DNA of 64,000 nt. Origin: Cupriavidus pauculus. GTDB lineage: Bacteria; Pseudomonadota; Gammaproteobacteria; Burkholderiales; Burkholderiaceae. The notes below the pieces were generated by a model. The model did no database searches. It was not told where the DNA came from and saw only the letters and a list, made by a program, of their open reading frames with translations. Each line of letters opens with the position of its first letter. The first letter of the stretch is position 1. Shown piece after piece: positions 33,944-43,729 of this stretch. The position numbers were made by a program, and so were the translations under genes. The stretch spans positions 3,286,001-3,350,000 of the forward strand of contig NZ_CP044065.1 in assembly GCF_008693385.1 (NCBI RefSeq), in the 5' to 3' direction.

Positions 33944-33968
33944 CATTTCTGCCACGGAAGGAGAGGAC

Positions 33969-35129
33969 ATGAGATTGAAGCGTGCCAGCTTGCTGGCGCT
34001 TGCCGCTGCCTGCCTGTTCGCTGGGGTCACTGGCGGCGCGGCCGCCCAGATCAAGATCGGGGTCACGGTCTCCGCGACGGGTCCCGCCGCCTCGCTGGGC
34101 ATTCCCGAGAAGAACACGTTCACGCTCATGCCGAAGCAGATCGGCGGCAAGACCGTCGAGTACATCGTGCTCGACGACGCCTCGGATACCACCACCGCGG
34201 TCAAGAACACGCGCAAGCTCGTCAGCGAGGACAAGGTCGACGTGCTCGTCGGTTCCACCGTGACGCCCAACTCGCTCGCGATGATCGACATCGCCGCCGA
34301 AACCGGTACGCCGATGATCGCGATGGCCGCGTCGGCGCGGCTGATCGAACCGATGGACACCAAGCGCGCGTGGGTCTTCAAGACGCCGCAGAACGACTCG
34401 CACATGGCCACGGCGATCGCCGAGCACATGACCAACAACAACGTGAAGACGGTGGCGTTCATCGGCTTCGCGGACGCGTACGGCGACGGGTGGGCCACGG
34501 AGTTCGCGAAGGTCGCGGACCTGCGCAAGATCCGCGTGGTGGCCAATGAACGCTTTGCGCGCACCGACACGTCGGTGACGGGCCAGGTGCTCAAGCTGAT
34601 GAGCGCCAATGCGGACGCGGTGCTGATCGCAGGATCGGGTACGCCCGCGGCGCTGCCCGCCAAGACGCTCAAGGAGCGCGGCTACAAGGGCAAGATCTAT
34701 CAGACGCACGGCGTGGCCAATGCCGACTTCCTGCGCGTCTGCGGCAGGGATTGCGAGGGTACGTTCCTGCCGGCGGGCCCGCTGCTCGTGGCGGAGCAGT
34801 TGCCCGACAGCAATCCCGTGAAGAAGCCCGCGATGGCCTACAAGACGGCCTACGAGAAAGCGTTCGGCGGACAGGTATCGGGCTTCGGCGGCCATGCTTG
34901 GGATGCGGGCCTGCTGCTGCAACACGCGATTCCGGAAGCGCTCAGGAAGGGGGAGCCGGGCAGCAGGGAGTTCCGCAAGGCCCTGCGCGACGCGCTCGAA
35001 CAGACGAAGGACCTCGCGGTCTCGCACGGCATCATGAACATGAGCGCGACCGATCATCTGGGGATGGACCAGCGCTCGCGCGTGATGGTGCAGATCGTCG
35101 ACGGCAAGTGGAAGCTGCAGTCGCGATGA
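33969..35129 (+). CDS. Periplasmic substrate-binding protein of ABC transporter cluster 2
   Basis: Predicted 386-residue secreted protein. The chosen start follows GGAAGGAGAGG and gives the signal peptide MRLKRASLLALAAACLFAG with cleavage near GGAAAQ, about residue 26. The mature fold is the LivK type: IKIGVTVSATGPAASLGIPE, VDVLVGSTVTPNSLAMIDIA, VAFIGFADAYGDGW. Two cysteines (RVCGRDCEG) may form a local disulfide. It is about 20 residues shorter than the cluster 1 protein and clearly divergent from it, so the ligand probably differs. It is the first gene of the cluster, 4 bp before the permease gene. Confidence 0.92.
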   Translation: MRLKRASLLALAAACLFAGVTGGAAAQIKIGVTVSATGPAASLGIPEKNTFTLMPKQIGGKTVEYIVLDDASDTTTAVKNTRKLVSEDKVDVLVGSTVTPNSLAMIDIAAETGTPMIAMAASARLIEPMDTKRAWVFKTPQNDSHMATAIAEHMTNNNVKTVAFIGFADAYGDGWATEFAKVADLRKIRVVANERFARTDTSVTGQVLKLMSANADAVLIAGSGTPAALPAKTLKERGYKGKIYQTHGVANADFLRVCGRDCEGTFLPAGPLLVAEQLPDSNPVKKPAMAYKTAYEKAFGGQVSGFGGHAWDAGLLLQHAIPEALRKGEPGSREFRKALRDALEQTKDLAVSHGIMNMSATDHLGMDQRSRVMVQIVDGKWKLQSR

Positions 35130-35133
35130 GCAC

Positions 35134-36177
35134 ATGGACCTCTCTATCGCGGCCATTCTCGCGCAGGACGGCATCACGACCGGCGCCATTTACGCATTGC
35201 TGGCGCTGGCGCTCGTGCTCGTGTTCTCGGTCACGCGCGTCATCTTCATTCCGCAAGGCGAGTTCGTTGCCTATGGCGCGCTGACGCTGGCGGCCATGCA
35301 GGCCGGCCACGCGCCGCGCACGACGTGGCTGCTGGTGGCCATGGGTGCGCTGACGTTCGTGCGCGAGGTCATCCTGCTGGTGCGAAGGCATCGGTTCGGC
35401 TGGCGCGCGCTGCTTGTGCTGGCGGGCAAATACCTGTTCTTTCCGCTCGCGGTGCACGGGATCGTGCAGGCCGTTGGCACGCAGCCGTTGCCGATGCCCG
35501 TGCAGATCGCGCTCACGCTGCTCGTGGTCGTACCGCTCGGCCCCATGCTCTACCGGCTCGCCTACGAGCCGCTCGCGGAAGCGAGCACGCTCGTGCTGCT
35601 CATCGTCTCAGTGGCCGTGCACTTCGCGCTGGTGGGACTTGGCCTCGCGATGTTCGGCGCGGAGGGCTCGCGTACCGACGCGTTCTCCGATGCGCGCTTC
35701 GAGGTCGGCACGCTCAGCGTGTCGGGCCAGAGCCTGTGGGTCGTCGGCGTGTCCGCGCTGCTTATCGGCGCGCTCTACGGCTACTTCGAACATACGATTC
35801 ACGGCAAGGCGCTGCGCGCGACCGCGGTGAACCGGCTCGGCGCGCGCCTCGTGGGTATCGGCACCGCGCAGGCGGGCAGGCTGTCGTTCACGCTGGCCGC
35901 TGCAATGGGTGCGCTCTGCGGCGTGCTGATCGCGCCGCTGACGACGATCTACTACGAGTCCGGCTTCCTGGTCGGGCTCAAGGGATTCGTGGGCGCGATC
36001 GTCGGCGGCCTCGCGAGCTATCCCGTGGCGGCGGCGGGCGCGTTGCTCGTGGGCCTGCTGGAGTCGTACTCGTCGTTCTGGGCGAGCGCGTTCAAGGAGG
36101 TGATCGTGTTCACGCTGATCATCCCGGTACTGTTGTGGCGCTCGCTCACGGGCAAGCGCGTCGAAGACGAGGAGTAG
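35134..36177 (+). CDS. ABC transporter permease LivH-like, cluster 2
   Basis: Predicted 347-residue inner-membrane permease with about nine hydrophobic stretches. LivH features are ITTGAIYALLALALVLVFSVTRV near the start, the coupling region HTIHGKALRATAVNRLGARLVGI and GLKGFVGAIVGGLASYPVAAAGA. It is about 50 residues longer than the cluster 1 LivH, with extra sequence (VREVILLVRRHRFGWRALLVL) between the first helices. The gene is tightly packed: 4 bp after the binding-protein gene and 3 bp before the fused permease-ATPase gene. Confidence 0.9.
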   Translation: MDLSIAAILAQDGITTGAIYALLALALVLVFSVTRVIFIPQGEFVAYGALTLAAMQAGHAPRTTWLLVAMGALTFVREVILLVRRHRFGWRALLVLAGKYLFFPLAVHGIVQAVGTQPLPMPVQIALTLLVVVPLGPMLYRLAYEPLAEASTLVLLIVSVAVHFALVGLGLAMFGAEGSRTDAFSDARFEVGTLSVSGQSLWVVGVSALLIGALYGYFEHTIHGKALRATAVNRLGARLVGIGTAQAGRLSFTLAAAMGALCGVLIAPLTTIYYESGFLVGLKGFVGAIVGGLASYPVAAAGALLVGLLESYSSFWASAFKEVIVFTLIIPVLLWRSLTGKRVEDEE

Positions 36178-36180
36178 GCG

Positions 36181-38037
36181 GTGACGATGCTGACCGAGGA
36201 GCCCGTCGCCGGACCGGCGGCGAACGCGCGTCGCGCGCGTGCGCGCCTGCCATGGCACCGCGTGCTCGCCACGCTCTTCGTGGCGGCGCTTGCGGCCATG
36301 CCCGTGCTGCCCACGCCGGAGTTCTGGATCACGCTCGGCAACTATATCGGGCTCTACAGCCTCGTTGCCATCGGCCTCGTGCTGCTGACGGGCGTCGGTG
36401 GCATGACATCGTTCGGACAGGCCGCGTTCGTGGGGCTCGGCGCCTACAGTACCGCGTACCTGACCACGCAGTTCGGTCTGTCGCCGTGGTTCGGGTTGCT
36501 GGCGGGGCTCGCGGTGACGTTTTGCTGCGCGAGCCTGATCGGCGCCATCACGATGCGCATGTCGGGGCATTACCTGCCGCTCGCGACGATCGCCTGGGGC
36601 CTGTCGCTGTTCTATCTGTTCGGCAATCTCGAGTTCCTCGGCAAGTACGATGGCCTGACCGGCATACCGGTGCTGTCCGTCTTCGGCGTCCCGCTGCAGT
36701 CGGGCCGCGCGATGTTCTACGCGATCTGGTGCGTCGTCCTGCTGGCCATGCTGCTGTCCGCCAATCTGCTGAACTCCCGGCCCGGCCGCGCGATCCGTGC
36801 GCTGAAGGGGGGTGTCACGATGGCCGAGGCCATGGGCGTATCCACGGGATGGATGAAGGTGGTCGTATTTATCATCGCGGCAATACTGGCGTGCATATCT
36901 GGCTTTCTCTATGCGCATCTGCAGCGCGCGGTGAATCCCACGCCGTTCGGGCTCAATCACGGCATCGAATACCTGTTCATGGCCGTGGTCGGTGGTGTGG
37001 GGCATGTGTGGGGCGCCATCGTCGGCGCCGGCGTGCTCACGATTCTCAAGGACGCGCTGCAGGGGTTGCTACCCCGGCTGCTCGGGTCGACCGGGAATTT
37101 CGAGATTATCGTGTTCGGTGTGCTGATGGTGCTGTTGCTCCAGTACGCACCGGACGGCATCTGGAATTACCTGTCGCGATGGTTTCCCGCGGGGCCGCGT
37201 GTCCACGCCCCCGATGAGGCACCGGCCCTGCCGAAGCGCCAGAAACCCGAGCCCGGCGAGTTGCTGCTCGACGTGCGCGAGGCGCGCAAGCAGTTCGGGG
37301 GGCTGGTCGCGGTCAACGACATCAGCTTCCAGGTCCGCGCGGGGGAGATCGTCGGCCTGATCGGCCCGAACGGCGCGGGCAAGTCCACCACGTTCAACCT
37401 GATTACGGGCGTGGCGTCGCTGACGGGAGGCGAGGTGCGCTACCGCGGCGACCTCATCTCCAACCGTCCTTCACGTGAAATCGTCGCGCGCGGCATCGGC
37501 CGTACCTTCCAGCACGTGCATCTGCTGCCGTCGATGTCCGTGCTGGAAAACGTCGCGCTGGGCGCGCACCTGCGCGGCGACTTCGCTCCGCAGGGTGGGG
37601 TGGTGGCGGCAATGCTGCGCGTCAACCGCGAGGAGGAACGCAAGCTGCTGTTCGAGGCCCGTACCCAGCTCGAGCGCGTCGGACTCGGCGATCGTCTCCA
37701 TGACGAAGCGGGCAGCCTCGCGCTCGGCCAGCAACGCGTGCTCGAAATCGCGCGTGCGCTGTGTACGGATCCGGCAATGCTGCTCCTCGACGAGCCGGCC
37801 GCGGGACTTCGCCACCTGGAGAAGCAGGCGCTGGCCGCGCTGCTGCGCAAGCTCAGGGGCGAGGGGATGAGCGTGCTGCTGGTCGAGCACGACATGGATT
37901 TCGTGATGAACCTGACCGATCGCCTCGTCGTGATGGAGTTCGGTACGCGCATCGCGGAAGGAACGCCGGCGCAGGTGCAACGCGATCCTGCGGTGCTCGA
38001 AGCCTATCTGGGTACGGGAGACATCGACGGTGCTTGA
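36181..38037 (+). CDS. Fused ABC transporter permease-ATPase (LivM-LivG fusion), cluster 2
   Basis: Predicted 618-residue protein joining a LivM-type permease (about residues 1-335) to a LivG-type ATPase (about 358-618). The permease has [25 protein letters not shown] and [13 protein letters not shown]. After a Pro/Lys-rich linker ([13 protein letters not shown]) the ATPase shows Walker [11 protein letters not shown] at about residue 395. It also has [14 protein letters not shown], the signature [15 protein letters not shown] and Walker [14 protein letters not shown], with the switch histidine in VEHDMDFV. The start is GTG at 36181 or ATG at 36187, both after GAGGAG. The frame is continuous, so this is a true fusion. 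It overlaps the following livF gene by eight bases. Confidence 0.92.
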   Translation: MTMLTEEPVAGPAANARRARARLPWHRVLATLFVAALAAMPVLPTPEFWITLGNYIGLYSLVAIGLVLLTGVGGMTSFGQAAFVGLGAYSTAYLTTQFGLSPWFGLLAGLAVTFCCASLIGAITMRMSGHYLPLATIAWGLSLFYLFGNLEFLGKYDGLTGIPVLSVFGVPLQSGRAMFYAIWCVVLLAMLLSANLLNSRPGRAIRALKGGVTMAEAMGVSTGWMKVVVFIIAAILACISGFLYAHLQRAVNPTPFGLNHGIEYLFMAVVGGVGHVWGAIVGAGVLTILKDALQGLLPRLLGSTGNFEIIVFGVLMVLLLQYAPDGIWNYLSRWFPAGPRVHAPDEAPALPKRQKPEPGELLLDVREARKQFGGLVAVNDISFQVRAGEIVGLIGPNGAGKSTTFNLITGVASLTGGEVRYRGDLISNRPSREIVARGIGRTFQHVHLLPSMSVLENVALGAHLRGDFAPQGGVVAAMLRVNREEERKLLFEARTQLERVGLGDRLHDEAGSLALGQQRVLEIARALCTDPAMLLLDEPAAGLRHLEKQALAALLRKLRGEGMSVLLVEHDMDFVMNLTDRLVVMEFGTRIAEGTPAQVQRDPAVLEAYLGTGDIDGA

Positions 38038-38767
38038 GATCGACGACCTCCATGTGCGCTACCGCAAGGTCGAGGCCGTGCACGGTGCCAGCCTGCGCCT
38101 CGCCGCCGGCAGCATCGTCACGGTGATTGGCCCGAACGGGGCGGGCAAGTCCACGCTGCTCAATGCCGTGATGGGCGCGCTGCCCCCGTACGGGGTGGCG
38201 GCCGGCGGTATCCGGCTGTTCGGCGACGACGTTACGGCCTTGCCGATCGAGGATCGCGTGGCGCTTGGCATGTGCCTCGTGCCCGAACGCCGCGAGCTGT
38301 TCGGCGCCATGACGGTCGAGGACAACCTGGTACTGGGCGCGTTCCGGCGGAAGCGGGCAGGGGAGCGCGCGTACCTCGACCAGATGGATGTGGTCTACGG
38401 CCTGTTCCCGCGTCTGCGCGAGCGGGCCCGGCAGGAGGCCGGCACGCTATCGGGCGGCGAGCGCCAGATGCTTGCCATCGGCCGCGCGCTGATGGCCAGG
38501 CCGCGTGTGCTGATGCTCGACGAGCCCAGTCTCGGGCTGGCGCCACTGATCGTCCGCGAGATCTTCCAGATCATCGATCGCCTGCGGCAGACCGGCGTGG
38601 CGACCTTGTTGATCGAGCAGAACGCCCGCGCCGCGCTGCGGGTGGCGGACTATGGCTATGTGCTCGAGACCGGCGAGATCGTGATGGAAGGGGAGGCCAC
38701 CAACCTGGCCAGCGACCCGCGCGTGGTCGATGCCTATCTTGGGCTCGGGCGGCACACGGTCGCCTAG
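38030..38767 (+). CDS. livF: ABC transporter ATP-binding protein LivF-like, cluster 2
   Basis: Predicted 245-residue ATPase starting at a GTG that overlaps the end of the fused gene (stop at 38035-38037). Walker A is [16 protein letters not shown] with lysine intact. The typical LivF segment LVPERRELFGAMTVEDNLVLGA is present, as are the signature TLSGGERQMLAIGRAL, Walker B RVLMLDEPSLGLAP and EQNARAAL at the switch. It is the last gene of cluster 2. The region immediately downstream carries parS sites. Confidence 0.93.
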   Translation: MLEIDDLHVRYRKVEAVHGASLRLAAGSIVTVIGPNGAGKSTLLNAVMGALPPYGVAAGGIRLFGDDVTALPIEDRVALGMCLVPERRELFGAMTVEDNLVLGAFRRKRAGERAYLDQMDVVYGLFPRLRERARQEAGTLSGGERQMLAIGRALMARPRVLMLDEPSLGLAPLIVREIFQIIDRLRQTGVATLLIEQNARAALRVADYGYVLETGEIVMEGEATNLASDPRVVDAYLGLGRHTVA

Positions 38768-38809
38768 GCCCCGACGAGGCGCCCTTTCCTGAGAAGCCTT
38801 CCGCCGCAG

Positions 38810-38825
38810 TGTTTCACGTGAAACA
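38810..38825. promoter_or_regulatory. parS: parS site 1 (exact)
   Basis: TGTTTCACGTGAAACA, an exact match to the ParB-binding parS 16-mer; the palindrome extends three bases further on each side. It lies between the cluster 2 livF and mnmG, about 3.7 kb upstream of parB. Confidence 0.93.
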
Positions 38826-38857
38826 CTGCCGGCGATTCCGATGTGCGTTCCACACGA

Positions 38858-38873
38858 TGTTCCACGTGAAACA
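38858..38873. promoter_or_regulatory. parS: parS site 2 (one mismatch)
   Basis: TGTTCCACGTGAAACA differs from the consensus at one position (C for T at position 5). It is 48 bp (start to start) from site 1, in the same intergenic region. Confidence 0.85.
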
Positions 38874-38908
38874 TTGAAGGGGCCCAAAGTCCGGCCCCCG
38901 ATTGCCGC

Positions 38909-38914
38909 TATAAT
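38909..38914 (+). promoter_or_regulatory. Candidate -10 element of mnmG
   Basis: TATAAT lies 48 bp before the mnmG start codon; there is no good -35 at the usual distance. ParB bound to the parS sites 36-100 bp upstream could affect this promoter. Confidence 0.4.
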
Positions 38915-38961
38915 TCGACATCCCAAATTTTCCGCTCATAACCTCCCGGAGGAGGTGTCCC

Positions 38962-40902
38962 ATGCTTTACCCGAAAGAATTCGATGTCATCGTCGTTGGT
39001 GGCGGCCATGCCGGCACCGAAGCCGCCCTCGCAGCCGCCCGCATGGGCTGCCAGACGCTGCTGCTGACCCATAACATCGAGACGCTGGGACAGATGAGCT
39101 GCAATCCGTCGATCGGCGGCATCGGCAAGGGGCATCTGGTCAAGGAAGTCGATGCCATGGGCGGCGCCATGGCTGCTGCCACCGACGAGGCCGGTATCCA
39201 GTTCCGCATTCTGAACTCGAGCAAGGGCCCGGCCGTCCGCGCCACGCGTGCCCAGGCGGACCGTGTGCTGTACCGCAAGGCCATCCGGACCCGCCTCGAA
39301 AACCAGCCGAACCTGATGCTGTTCCAGCAGGCCGTCGATGATCTGATGGTGGAAGGCGACCGCGTGGTCGGTGCCATGACGCAGGTGGGCATCGCCTTCC
39401 GTGCACGCGCGGTGGTGCTGACGGCGGGGACATTCCTCGACGGCAAGATCCACGTCGGCCTCGACAACTACACCGGCGGCCGTGCGGGCGACCCGGCCGC
39501 GGTCTCGCTGTCGGCCCGGCTGAAAGAACTGAAGCTGCCGCAGGGCCGCCTCAAGACCGGTACGCCCCCGCGCATCGACGGGCGCACGATCGACTTTTCG
39601 GTCATGGAAGAGCAGCCGGGCGACCTCGATCCGGTGCCCGTGTTCTCGTTCCTGGGCCATCCGAGCCAGCATCCGCAACAACTGCCGTGCTGGATCACCC
39701 ATACGAACGCGCGTACCCACGAGGTTATCCGCGGCGGTCTCGACCGCTCGCCGATGTACACGGGCGTGATCGAAGGGGTAGGGCCGCGCTACTGCCCGAG
39801 CATCGAGGACAAGATCCACCGGTTTGCGAGCAAGGAAAGCCACCAGATCTTCCTGGAGCCGGAAGGCCTGACGACCAACGAGTTCTACCCGAACGGCATC
39901 TCCACGAGCCTCCCGTTCGACGTGCAGCTGGACCTCGTGCACTCGATTCGCGGGCTCGAGAATGCCCATATCCTGCGCCCCGGCTACGCCATCGAGTACG
40001 ACTACTTCGACCCGCGCGCCCTCAAGTCATCGCTCGAGAGCAAGGCCATTTCGGGCCTGTTCTTCGCAGGCCAGATCAACGGCACGACGGGGTATGAAGA
40101 GGCAGCGGCGCAGGGCCTGCTGGCCGGCATCAACGCGGGCTGCTTCGCGCGCGAGCGTGACGCCTGGGCGCCGCGCCGCGATCAGGCGTACCTCGGCGTG
40201 CTCGTCGATGACCTGATCACGCGCGGCGTGACCGAACCGTACCGTATGTTCACGAGCCGCGCGGAGTTCCGTCTGAGCCTGCGCGAAGACAACGCCGATA
40301 TGCGCCTGACCGAGATCGGCCGCGAGCTCGGCGTCGTGGACGACGTGCGCTGGGACGCGTTCAACCGCAAGCGCGACGCTGTTTCACGTGAAACAGAGCG
40401 CCTCAAGAGCACGTGGGTGAACCCGTCGATCCTGCCCGAGGCGGACGCGGTACCGTTGCTGGGCAAGGCCATCGAGCGCGAGTATTCGCTCGCGGATCTG
40501 CTGCGCCGTCCGGCCGTCACGTATGAGGCCCTGATGGCGATGCAGGCAGGGCGCTACGCGCCCGAGCAGGCCCTCGATGCCGACCCGCTGCTGGTCGGCC
40601 AGATCCGCGAGCAGATCGAGATCGGCATCAAGTACCACGGCTATATTGCGCGTCAGGCCTCGGAGGTGGAGAAGCTCGAGGCCAACGAATCGACGCGGCT
40701 GCCCGCCGGTTTCGACTACACCGAAGTCCGCGGGCTTGGCTTCGAGGTCAGCCAGAAGCTCAATCAGCATCGGCCGGAAACGCTGGGCCAGGCCTCGCGG
40801 ATCTCGGGCGTTACCCCGGCGGCCATCTCGCTGCTGCTGGTGCATCTGAAAAAGAAGGGCATGGGTCGCGCTGCCGCGGCCGGTGGCCAGGAGGCAGCCT
40901 GA
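38962..40902 (+). CDS. mnmG: tRNA uridine-5-carboxymethylaminomethyl modification enzyme MnmG (GidA)
   Basis: Predicted 646-residue FAD enzyme. It begins [20 protein letters not shown] with the dinucleotide-binding GGGHAG. The highly conserved segments [34 protein letters not shown] and [19 protein letters not shown] follow. The C-terminal helical domain that binds MnmE ends with [20 protein letters not shown] precedes the start. With MnmE it modifies the wobble uridine of several tRNAs. The coding sequence itself contains an exact parS site at 40380-40395, encoding part of AVSRETERL. It is the first gene of the mnmG-rsmG-parA-parB block. Confidence 0.98.
   Translation: MLYPKEFDVIVVGGGHAGTEAALAAARMGCQTLLLTHNIETLGQMSCNPSIGGIGKGHLVKEVDAMGGAMAAATDEAGIQFRILNSSKGPAVRATRAQADRVLYRKAIRTRLENQPNLMLFQQAVDDLMVEGDRVVGAMTQVGIAFRARAVVLTAGTFLDGKIHVGLDNYTGGRAGDPAAVSLSARLKELKLPQGRLKTGTPPRIDGRTIDFSVMEEQPGDLDPVPVFSFLGHPSQHPQQLPCWITHTNARTHEVIRGGLDRSPMYTGVIEGVGPRYCPSIEDKIHRFASKESHQIFLEPEGLTTNEFYPNGISTSLPFDVQLDLVHSIRGLENAHILRPGYAIEYDYFDPRALKSSLESKAISGLFFAGQINGTTGYEEAAAQGLLAGINAGCFARERDAWAPRRDQAYLGVLVDDLITRGVTEPYRMFTSRAEFRLSLREDNADMRLTEIGRELGVVDDVRWDAFNRKRDAVSRETERLKSTWVNPSILPEADAVPLLGKAIEREYSLADLLRRPAVTYEALMAMQAGRYAPEQALDADPLLVGQIREQIEIGIKYHGYIARQASEVEKLEANESTRLPAGFDYTEVRGLGFEVSQKLNQHRPETLGQASRISGVTPAAISLLLVHLKKKGMGRAAAAGGQEAA
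40380..40395. promoter_or_regulatory. parS: parS site 3 (exact) inside mnmG
   Basis: TGTTTCACGTGAAACA, exact match, lies within the mnmG reading frame about 1.57 kb from site 1. Confidence 0.93.
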
Positions 40903-41673
40903 GTGGGGGGCTCCCGTTATTCGGCAGGCCGTGCGGTCGTGGATGCGACCGCACAGCGTGCGCGGCTGGAAGCCGCGCTCGACAGCATCGGTCTTCCGCT
41001 TGCTGCCGCGCAGGTCGATACGCTGCTTGCGTACCTGACGCTGCTGGGCAAGTGGAACGGGGTCTATAACCTCACGGCCATTCGTCATCCCGACGAAATG
41101 CTCACGCATCATCTGTTCGATTCGCTCGCGGCCGTGCCCGCGCTCGCGGAGGCCGCACGTGCCCATTCCGTCCGTGACGATAGCGTGCGTGACGATCGCG
41201 TGCGTGCCGCCGCGCGGGGCAGGGTGCTCGACGTCGGATCGGGCGGCGGCATGCCCGGCCTGCCGCTCGCGATTGCCTGTCCGGACGTGACGGTCCGTAT
41301 GGTCGATATCGTCCAGAAGAAGACCGCGTTCCTGACGCAGTGCCGCGCGCAGCTCGGACTGGGCAATGCCTCGGCGCACTGGGGACCCGTGGAAAAGCTC
41401 GAGGATGCGGACGGCTATGCCGTCATCACCTCGCGCGCGTTCGCGGAACTCACGGACTTCGTCACGCTGTCGGGGCACCTGCTCGCGCCGGGTGGACGGC
41501 TGATGGCGATGAAGGGCGTGTACCCCCAGGCCGAACTGGATCGCATGGAAGCCGCGGGGCTGATGGCCGCGTGGCAGGTAGACGCGGTACCGCGCCTGAC
41601 GGTACCGGAACTGGACGCGGAGCGGCATCTCGTGGTGCTGTCGCGTCGAGTGGATAATCAAGCACATGTCTGA
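40903..41673 (+). CDS. rsmG: 16S rRNA (guanine-N7) methyltransferase RsmG (GidB)
   Basis: Predicted 256-residue enzyme methylating G527 of 16S rRNA. It starts with GTG immediately after the mnmG stop codon. Family features are [15 protein letters not shown], the SAM-binding [19 protein letters not shown] and [13 protein letters not shown]. It is somewhat longer than the usual 210-220 residues. Part of the excess is an insertion before the SAM motif ([18 protein letters not shown]) encoded by three 15-bp imperfect repeats at about 41165-41209. The catalytic core looks intact. It is co-transcribed with mnmG and parAB. Confidence 0.95.
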   Translation: MGGSRYSAGRAVVDATAQRARLEAALDSIGLPLAAAQVDTLLAYLTLLGKWNGVYNLTAIRHPDEMLTHHLFDSLAAVPALAEAARAHSVRDDSVRDDRVRAAARGRVLDVGSGGGMPGLPLAIACPDVTVRMVDIVQKKTAFLTQCRAQLGLGNASAHWGPVEKLEDADGYAVITSRAFAELTDFVTLSGHLLAPGGRLMAMKGVYPQAELDRMEAAGLMAAWQVDAVPRLTVPELDAERHLVVLSRRVDNQAHV

Positions 41674-41716
41674 TGCGAACCTCGCATCGGTACACACACA
41701 GGAGCTTCGGGAGCCT

Positions 41717-42490
41717 ATGGCCAAGGTATTCGTGATCGCAAACCAGAAGGGCGGCGTTGGCAAGACCACCACGACGGTCAATCTTGCCGCGGGCCTCGCC
41801 GCGCAGGAACAGCGCGTGCTGCTGGTGGACCTCGATCCGCAGGGCAATGCCTCGATGGGTTCCGGCATCGACAAGCAGTCGCTCGAACACAGCGTGTACC
41901 AGGTGCTCGTGGGGCTGTCGACGGTCTCGCAGGCGCGCCAGCGCTCGGAGGCGGGCAAGTACGACGTGCTGCCGGCCAACCGCGAGCTCGCCGGCGCCGA
42001 AGTGGAACTGGTCGAGCTCGATCAGCGCGAACGCCGGCTCAAGCAGGCGCTCGCCGAGGTCGATGACGAATACGACTTCGTGCTGATCGACTGCCCGCCG
42101 TCGCTGTCGCTGCTGACGCTGAACGGCCTCTGCGCCGCGCATGGCGTGATCGTGCCGATGCAGTGCGAGTACTTCGCGCTGGAAGGGCTCTCCGATCTCG
42201 TCAACACGATCAAGCAGGTCCATGCGAACCTCAATCGCGACCTCAAGGTCATCGGCCTGCTGCGCGTGATGTTCGACCCGCGCGTCACGCTGCAGCAGCA
42301 GGTGTCGGCCCAGCTCGAGGCCCACTTCGCCGACAAGGTGTTCAAGACCGTGATCCCCCGCAACGTGCGGCTGGCGGAAGCACCGTCCTACGGCATGCCG
42401 GGCGTTGCCTTCGACGTGTCTTCCAAGGGGGCCAAGGCCTATCTCGATTTCGGCGCGGAGATGATCGCCCGCGTCAGGCAGCTCGGCTGA
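41717..42490 (+). CDS. parA: Chromosome partitioning ATPase ParA
   Basis: Predicted 257-residue Walker-type ATPase. The start at 41717 gives the canonical [18 protein letters not shown] and has GGGAG upstream; a start at 41666, overlapping rsmG, would add 17 residues. The deviant Walker A KGGVGKTT is present, with [17 protein letters not shown] as the A' motif and [14 protein letters not shown] as Walker B. It lacks the N-terminal helix-turn-helix of plasmid type Ia ParA proteins, so it is a chromosomal Soj type. With ParB and the parS sites at 38.8-40.4 kb it segregates newly replicated origins. Confidence 0.96.
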   Translation: MAKVFVIANQKGGVGKTTTTVNLAAGLAAQEQRVLLVDLDPQGNASMGSGIDKQSLEHSVYQVLVGLSTVSQARQRSEAGKYDVLPANRELAGAEVELVELDQRERRLKQALAEVDDEYDFVLIDCPPSLSLLTLNGLCAAHGVIVPMQCEYFALEGLSDLVNTIKQVHANLNRDLKVIGLLRVMFDPRVTLQQQVSAQLEAHFADKVFKTVIPRNVRLAEAPSYGMPGVAFDVSSKGAKAYLDFGAEMIARVRQLG

Positions 42491-42515
42491 GCGCCATCAT
42501 CCGAAGGACTGGGAC

Positions 42516-43421
42516 ATGAGTACCGCAAAGAAGAAGGGCCTCGGCCGCGGGCTGGAAGCGTTGCTGGGCGGCCCCGCCGAAATCGTCGAGACGTCGAAGC
42601 AGGAGGGCGCGCCCTCGGTGTTGCGGCTCGAGCAGCTGCAGCCCGGCAAGTACCAGCCGCGCACGCGCATGGACGAGGGCGCGCTGCAGGAGCTTGCGGC
42701 GAGCATTCGCGCGCAGGGCCTCATGCAGCCGATTCTCGTGCGCCGCGTGGCGGAGCCCGATCGCTACGAGATCATTGCGGGCGAGCGCCGCTTCCGCGCG
42801 TCGAAGCTCGCGGGCCTCGATCGTGTGCCGGTGCTCGTGAAGGAAGTCGCGGATGAAGCCGCGGCGGCGATGGCGCTGATCGAGAACATCCAGCGCGAGG
42901 ACCTCAATCCGCTGGAAGAAGCGCAGGGCATCATGCGTCTGATCCGCGAGTTCCGGTTTACGCACGAGCAGGCCGCCGAGTCCGTGGGCCGTTCGCGCAG
43001 CGCGGTCTCCAACCTGCTGCGCCTGCTCAACCTGGCGTCGCCGGTACAGACGATGCTGATGGCCGGCGATCTCGACATGGGCCATGCGCGTGCGCTGCTC
43101 GCCGTCGATGGCGCGAACCAGATCACGCTCGCGAACCAGATCGTCAACAAGCGCCTGTCGGTGCGCGAGACCGAAAAGCTCGTCGCGTCGACGCTCAAGC
43201 CGTTCGATCTCAAGTCCCTCAAGCAGAAGAGCGGGACGGGCATGCGCGACGTGGCGCGTCTCGAGGAAGAACTCTCGGACGCGCTCGGCCTCGCGGTGCA
43301 GATCAAGCTCGGCGCGCGCGGCAAGGGCCAGCTCACCATTCACTTCACGAGCAACGACGCGCTCGACGGTGTGCTCACGCGATTGCGCGAGCCCGGCGGC
43401 AGCCAGCCGGCAGCGGTATAA
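42516..43421 (+). CDS. parB: Chromosome partitioning protein ParB
   Basis: Predicted 301-residue CTPase and DNA-binding protein. The N-terminus KKKGLGRGLEALLGG is the ParA-stimulating segment. QPRTRMDEGALQELAASI and the CTP-binding motif GERRFRA are followed by a helix-turn-helix around THEQAAESVGRSRSAVSNLLRLLNL that reads parS. The C-terminal dimerisation domain ends with GKGQLTIHFTSNDALDGVL. It starts 25 bp after parA and should nucleate on the three parS sites just upstream of and within mnmG. Confidence 0.96.
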   Translation: MSTAKKKGLGRGLEALLGGPAEIVETSKQEGAPSVLRLEQLQPGKYQPRTRMDEGALQELAASIRAQGLMQPILVRRVAEPDRYEIIAGERRFRASKLAGLDRVPVLVKEVADEAAAAMALIENIQREDLNPLEEAQGIMRLIREFRFTHEQAAESVGRSRSAVSNLLRLLNLASPVQTMLMAGDLDMGHARALLAVDGANQITLANQIVNKRLSVRETEKLVASTLKPFDLKSLKQKSGTGMRDVARLEEELSDALGLAVQIKLGARGKGQLTIHFTSNDALDGVLTRLREPGGSQPAAV

Positions 43422-43729
43422 AAATCGTGGGCGATAGCCGGCCATCGAGGTAACCGGTGGCCGCGATTGTCGGTCTCGAGCGGGCGGCCGGCACGTCCCG
43501 CACGAAGCAATTCGATGACGTCGTGCGTCAACGTCGCGCAATTTCAGCACTGCCATCATCGGTGCGTGATAGCAACCGTTGTGCGAAATTCACTGCAAGC
43601 TAACTGAAAGCAGATTGACTCGCATTGCCTATTGCTCGTAGAATCGTGCGGTTTGAATTCTGGCCGGAAACGAATCGTTACGGCCTGGAACGAGGGCCTG
43701 AAACAAGGGCTCGCAACGAGGTTACGCAG
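43422..43729. other. 308-bp region between parB and atpI holding the ATP synthase promoter
   Basis: No gene is seen. It contains a good sigma-70 promoter at 43615-43644. The first 180 bp show nothing recognisable beyond a short GC-rich stretch after parB. Confidence 0.5.
43615..43644 (+). promoter_or_regulatory. Sigma-70 promoter of the ATP synthase operon
   Basis: TTGACT (-35, 43615-43620) and TAGAAT (-10, 43639-43644) are separated by 18 bp. Transcription would start near 43651, about 80 nt before the assigned atpI start codon. It is the best promoter match upstream of the operon. Confidence 0.7.

Larger units (their letters stand above)
33633..33968. other. 336-bp leader region of ABC transporter cluster 2
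   Basis: No gene is recognised. The region contains the palindrome CCGACCGTGCGGTCGG at 33713-33728, flanked by GCATTC (33707-33712) and GAATGC (33730-33735). An intrinsic terminator hairpin lies at 33906-33943, only 26 bp before the binding-protein start codon. A small RNA or an attenuated leader may be encoded in between. Confidence 0.5.

Noticed and set aside
37470..37482. TTCACGTGAA core resembling parS inside the fused permease-ATPase gene
   Set aside because: Only the central ten bases of the 16-bp parS match; the flanks do not, so it is not counted as a site.
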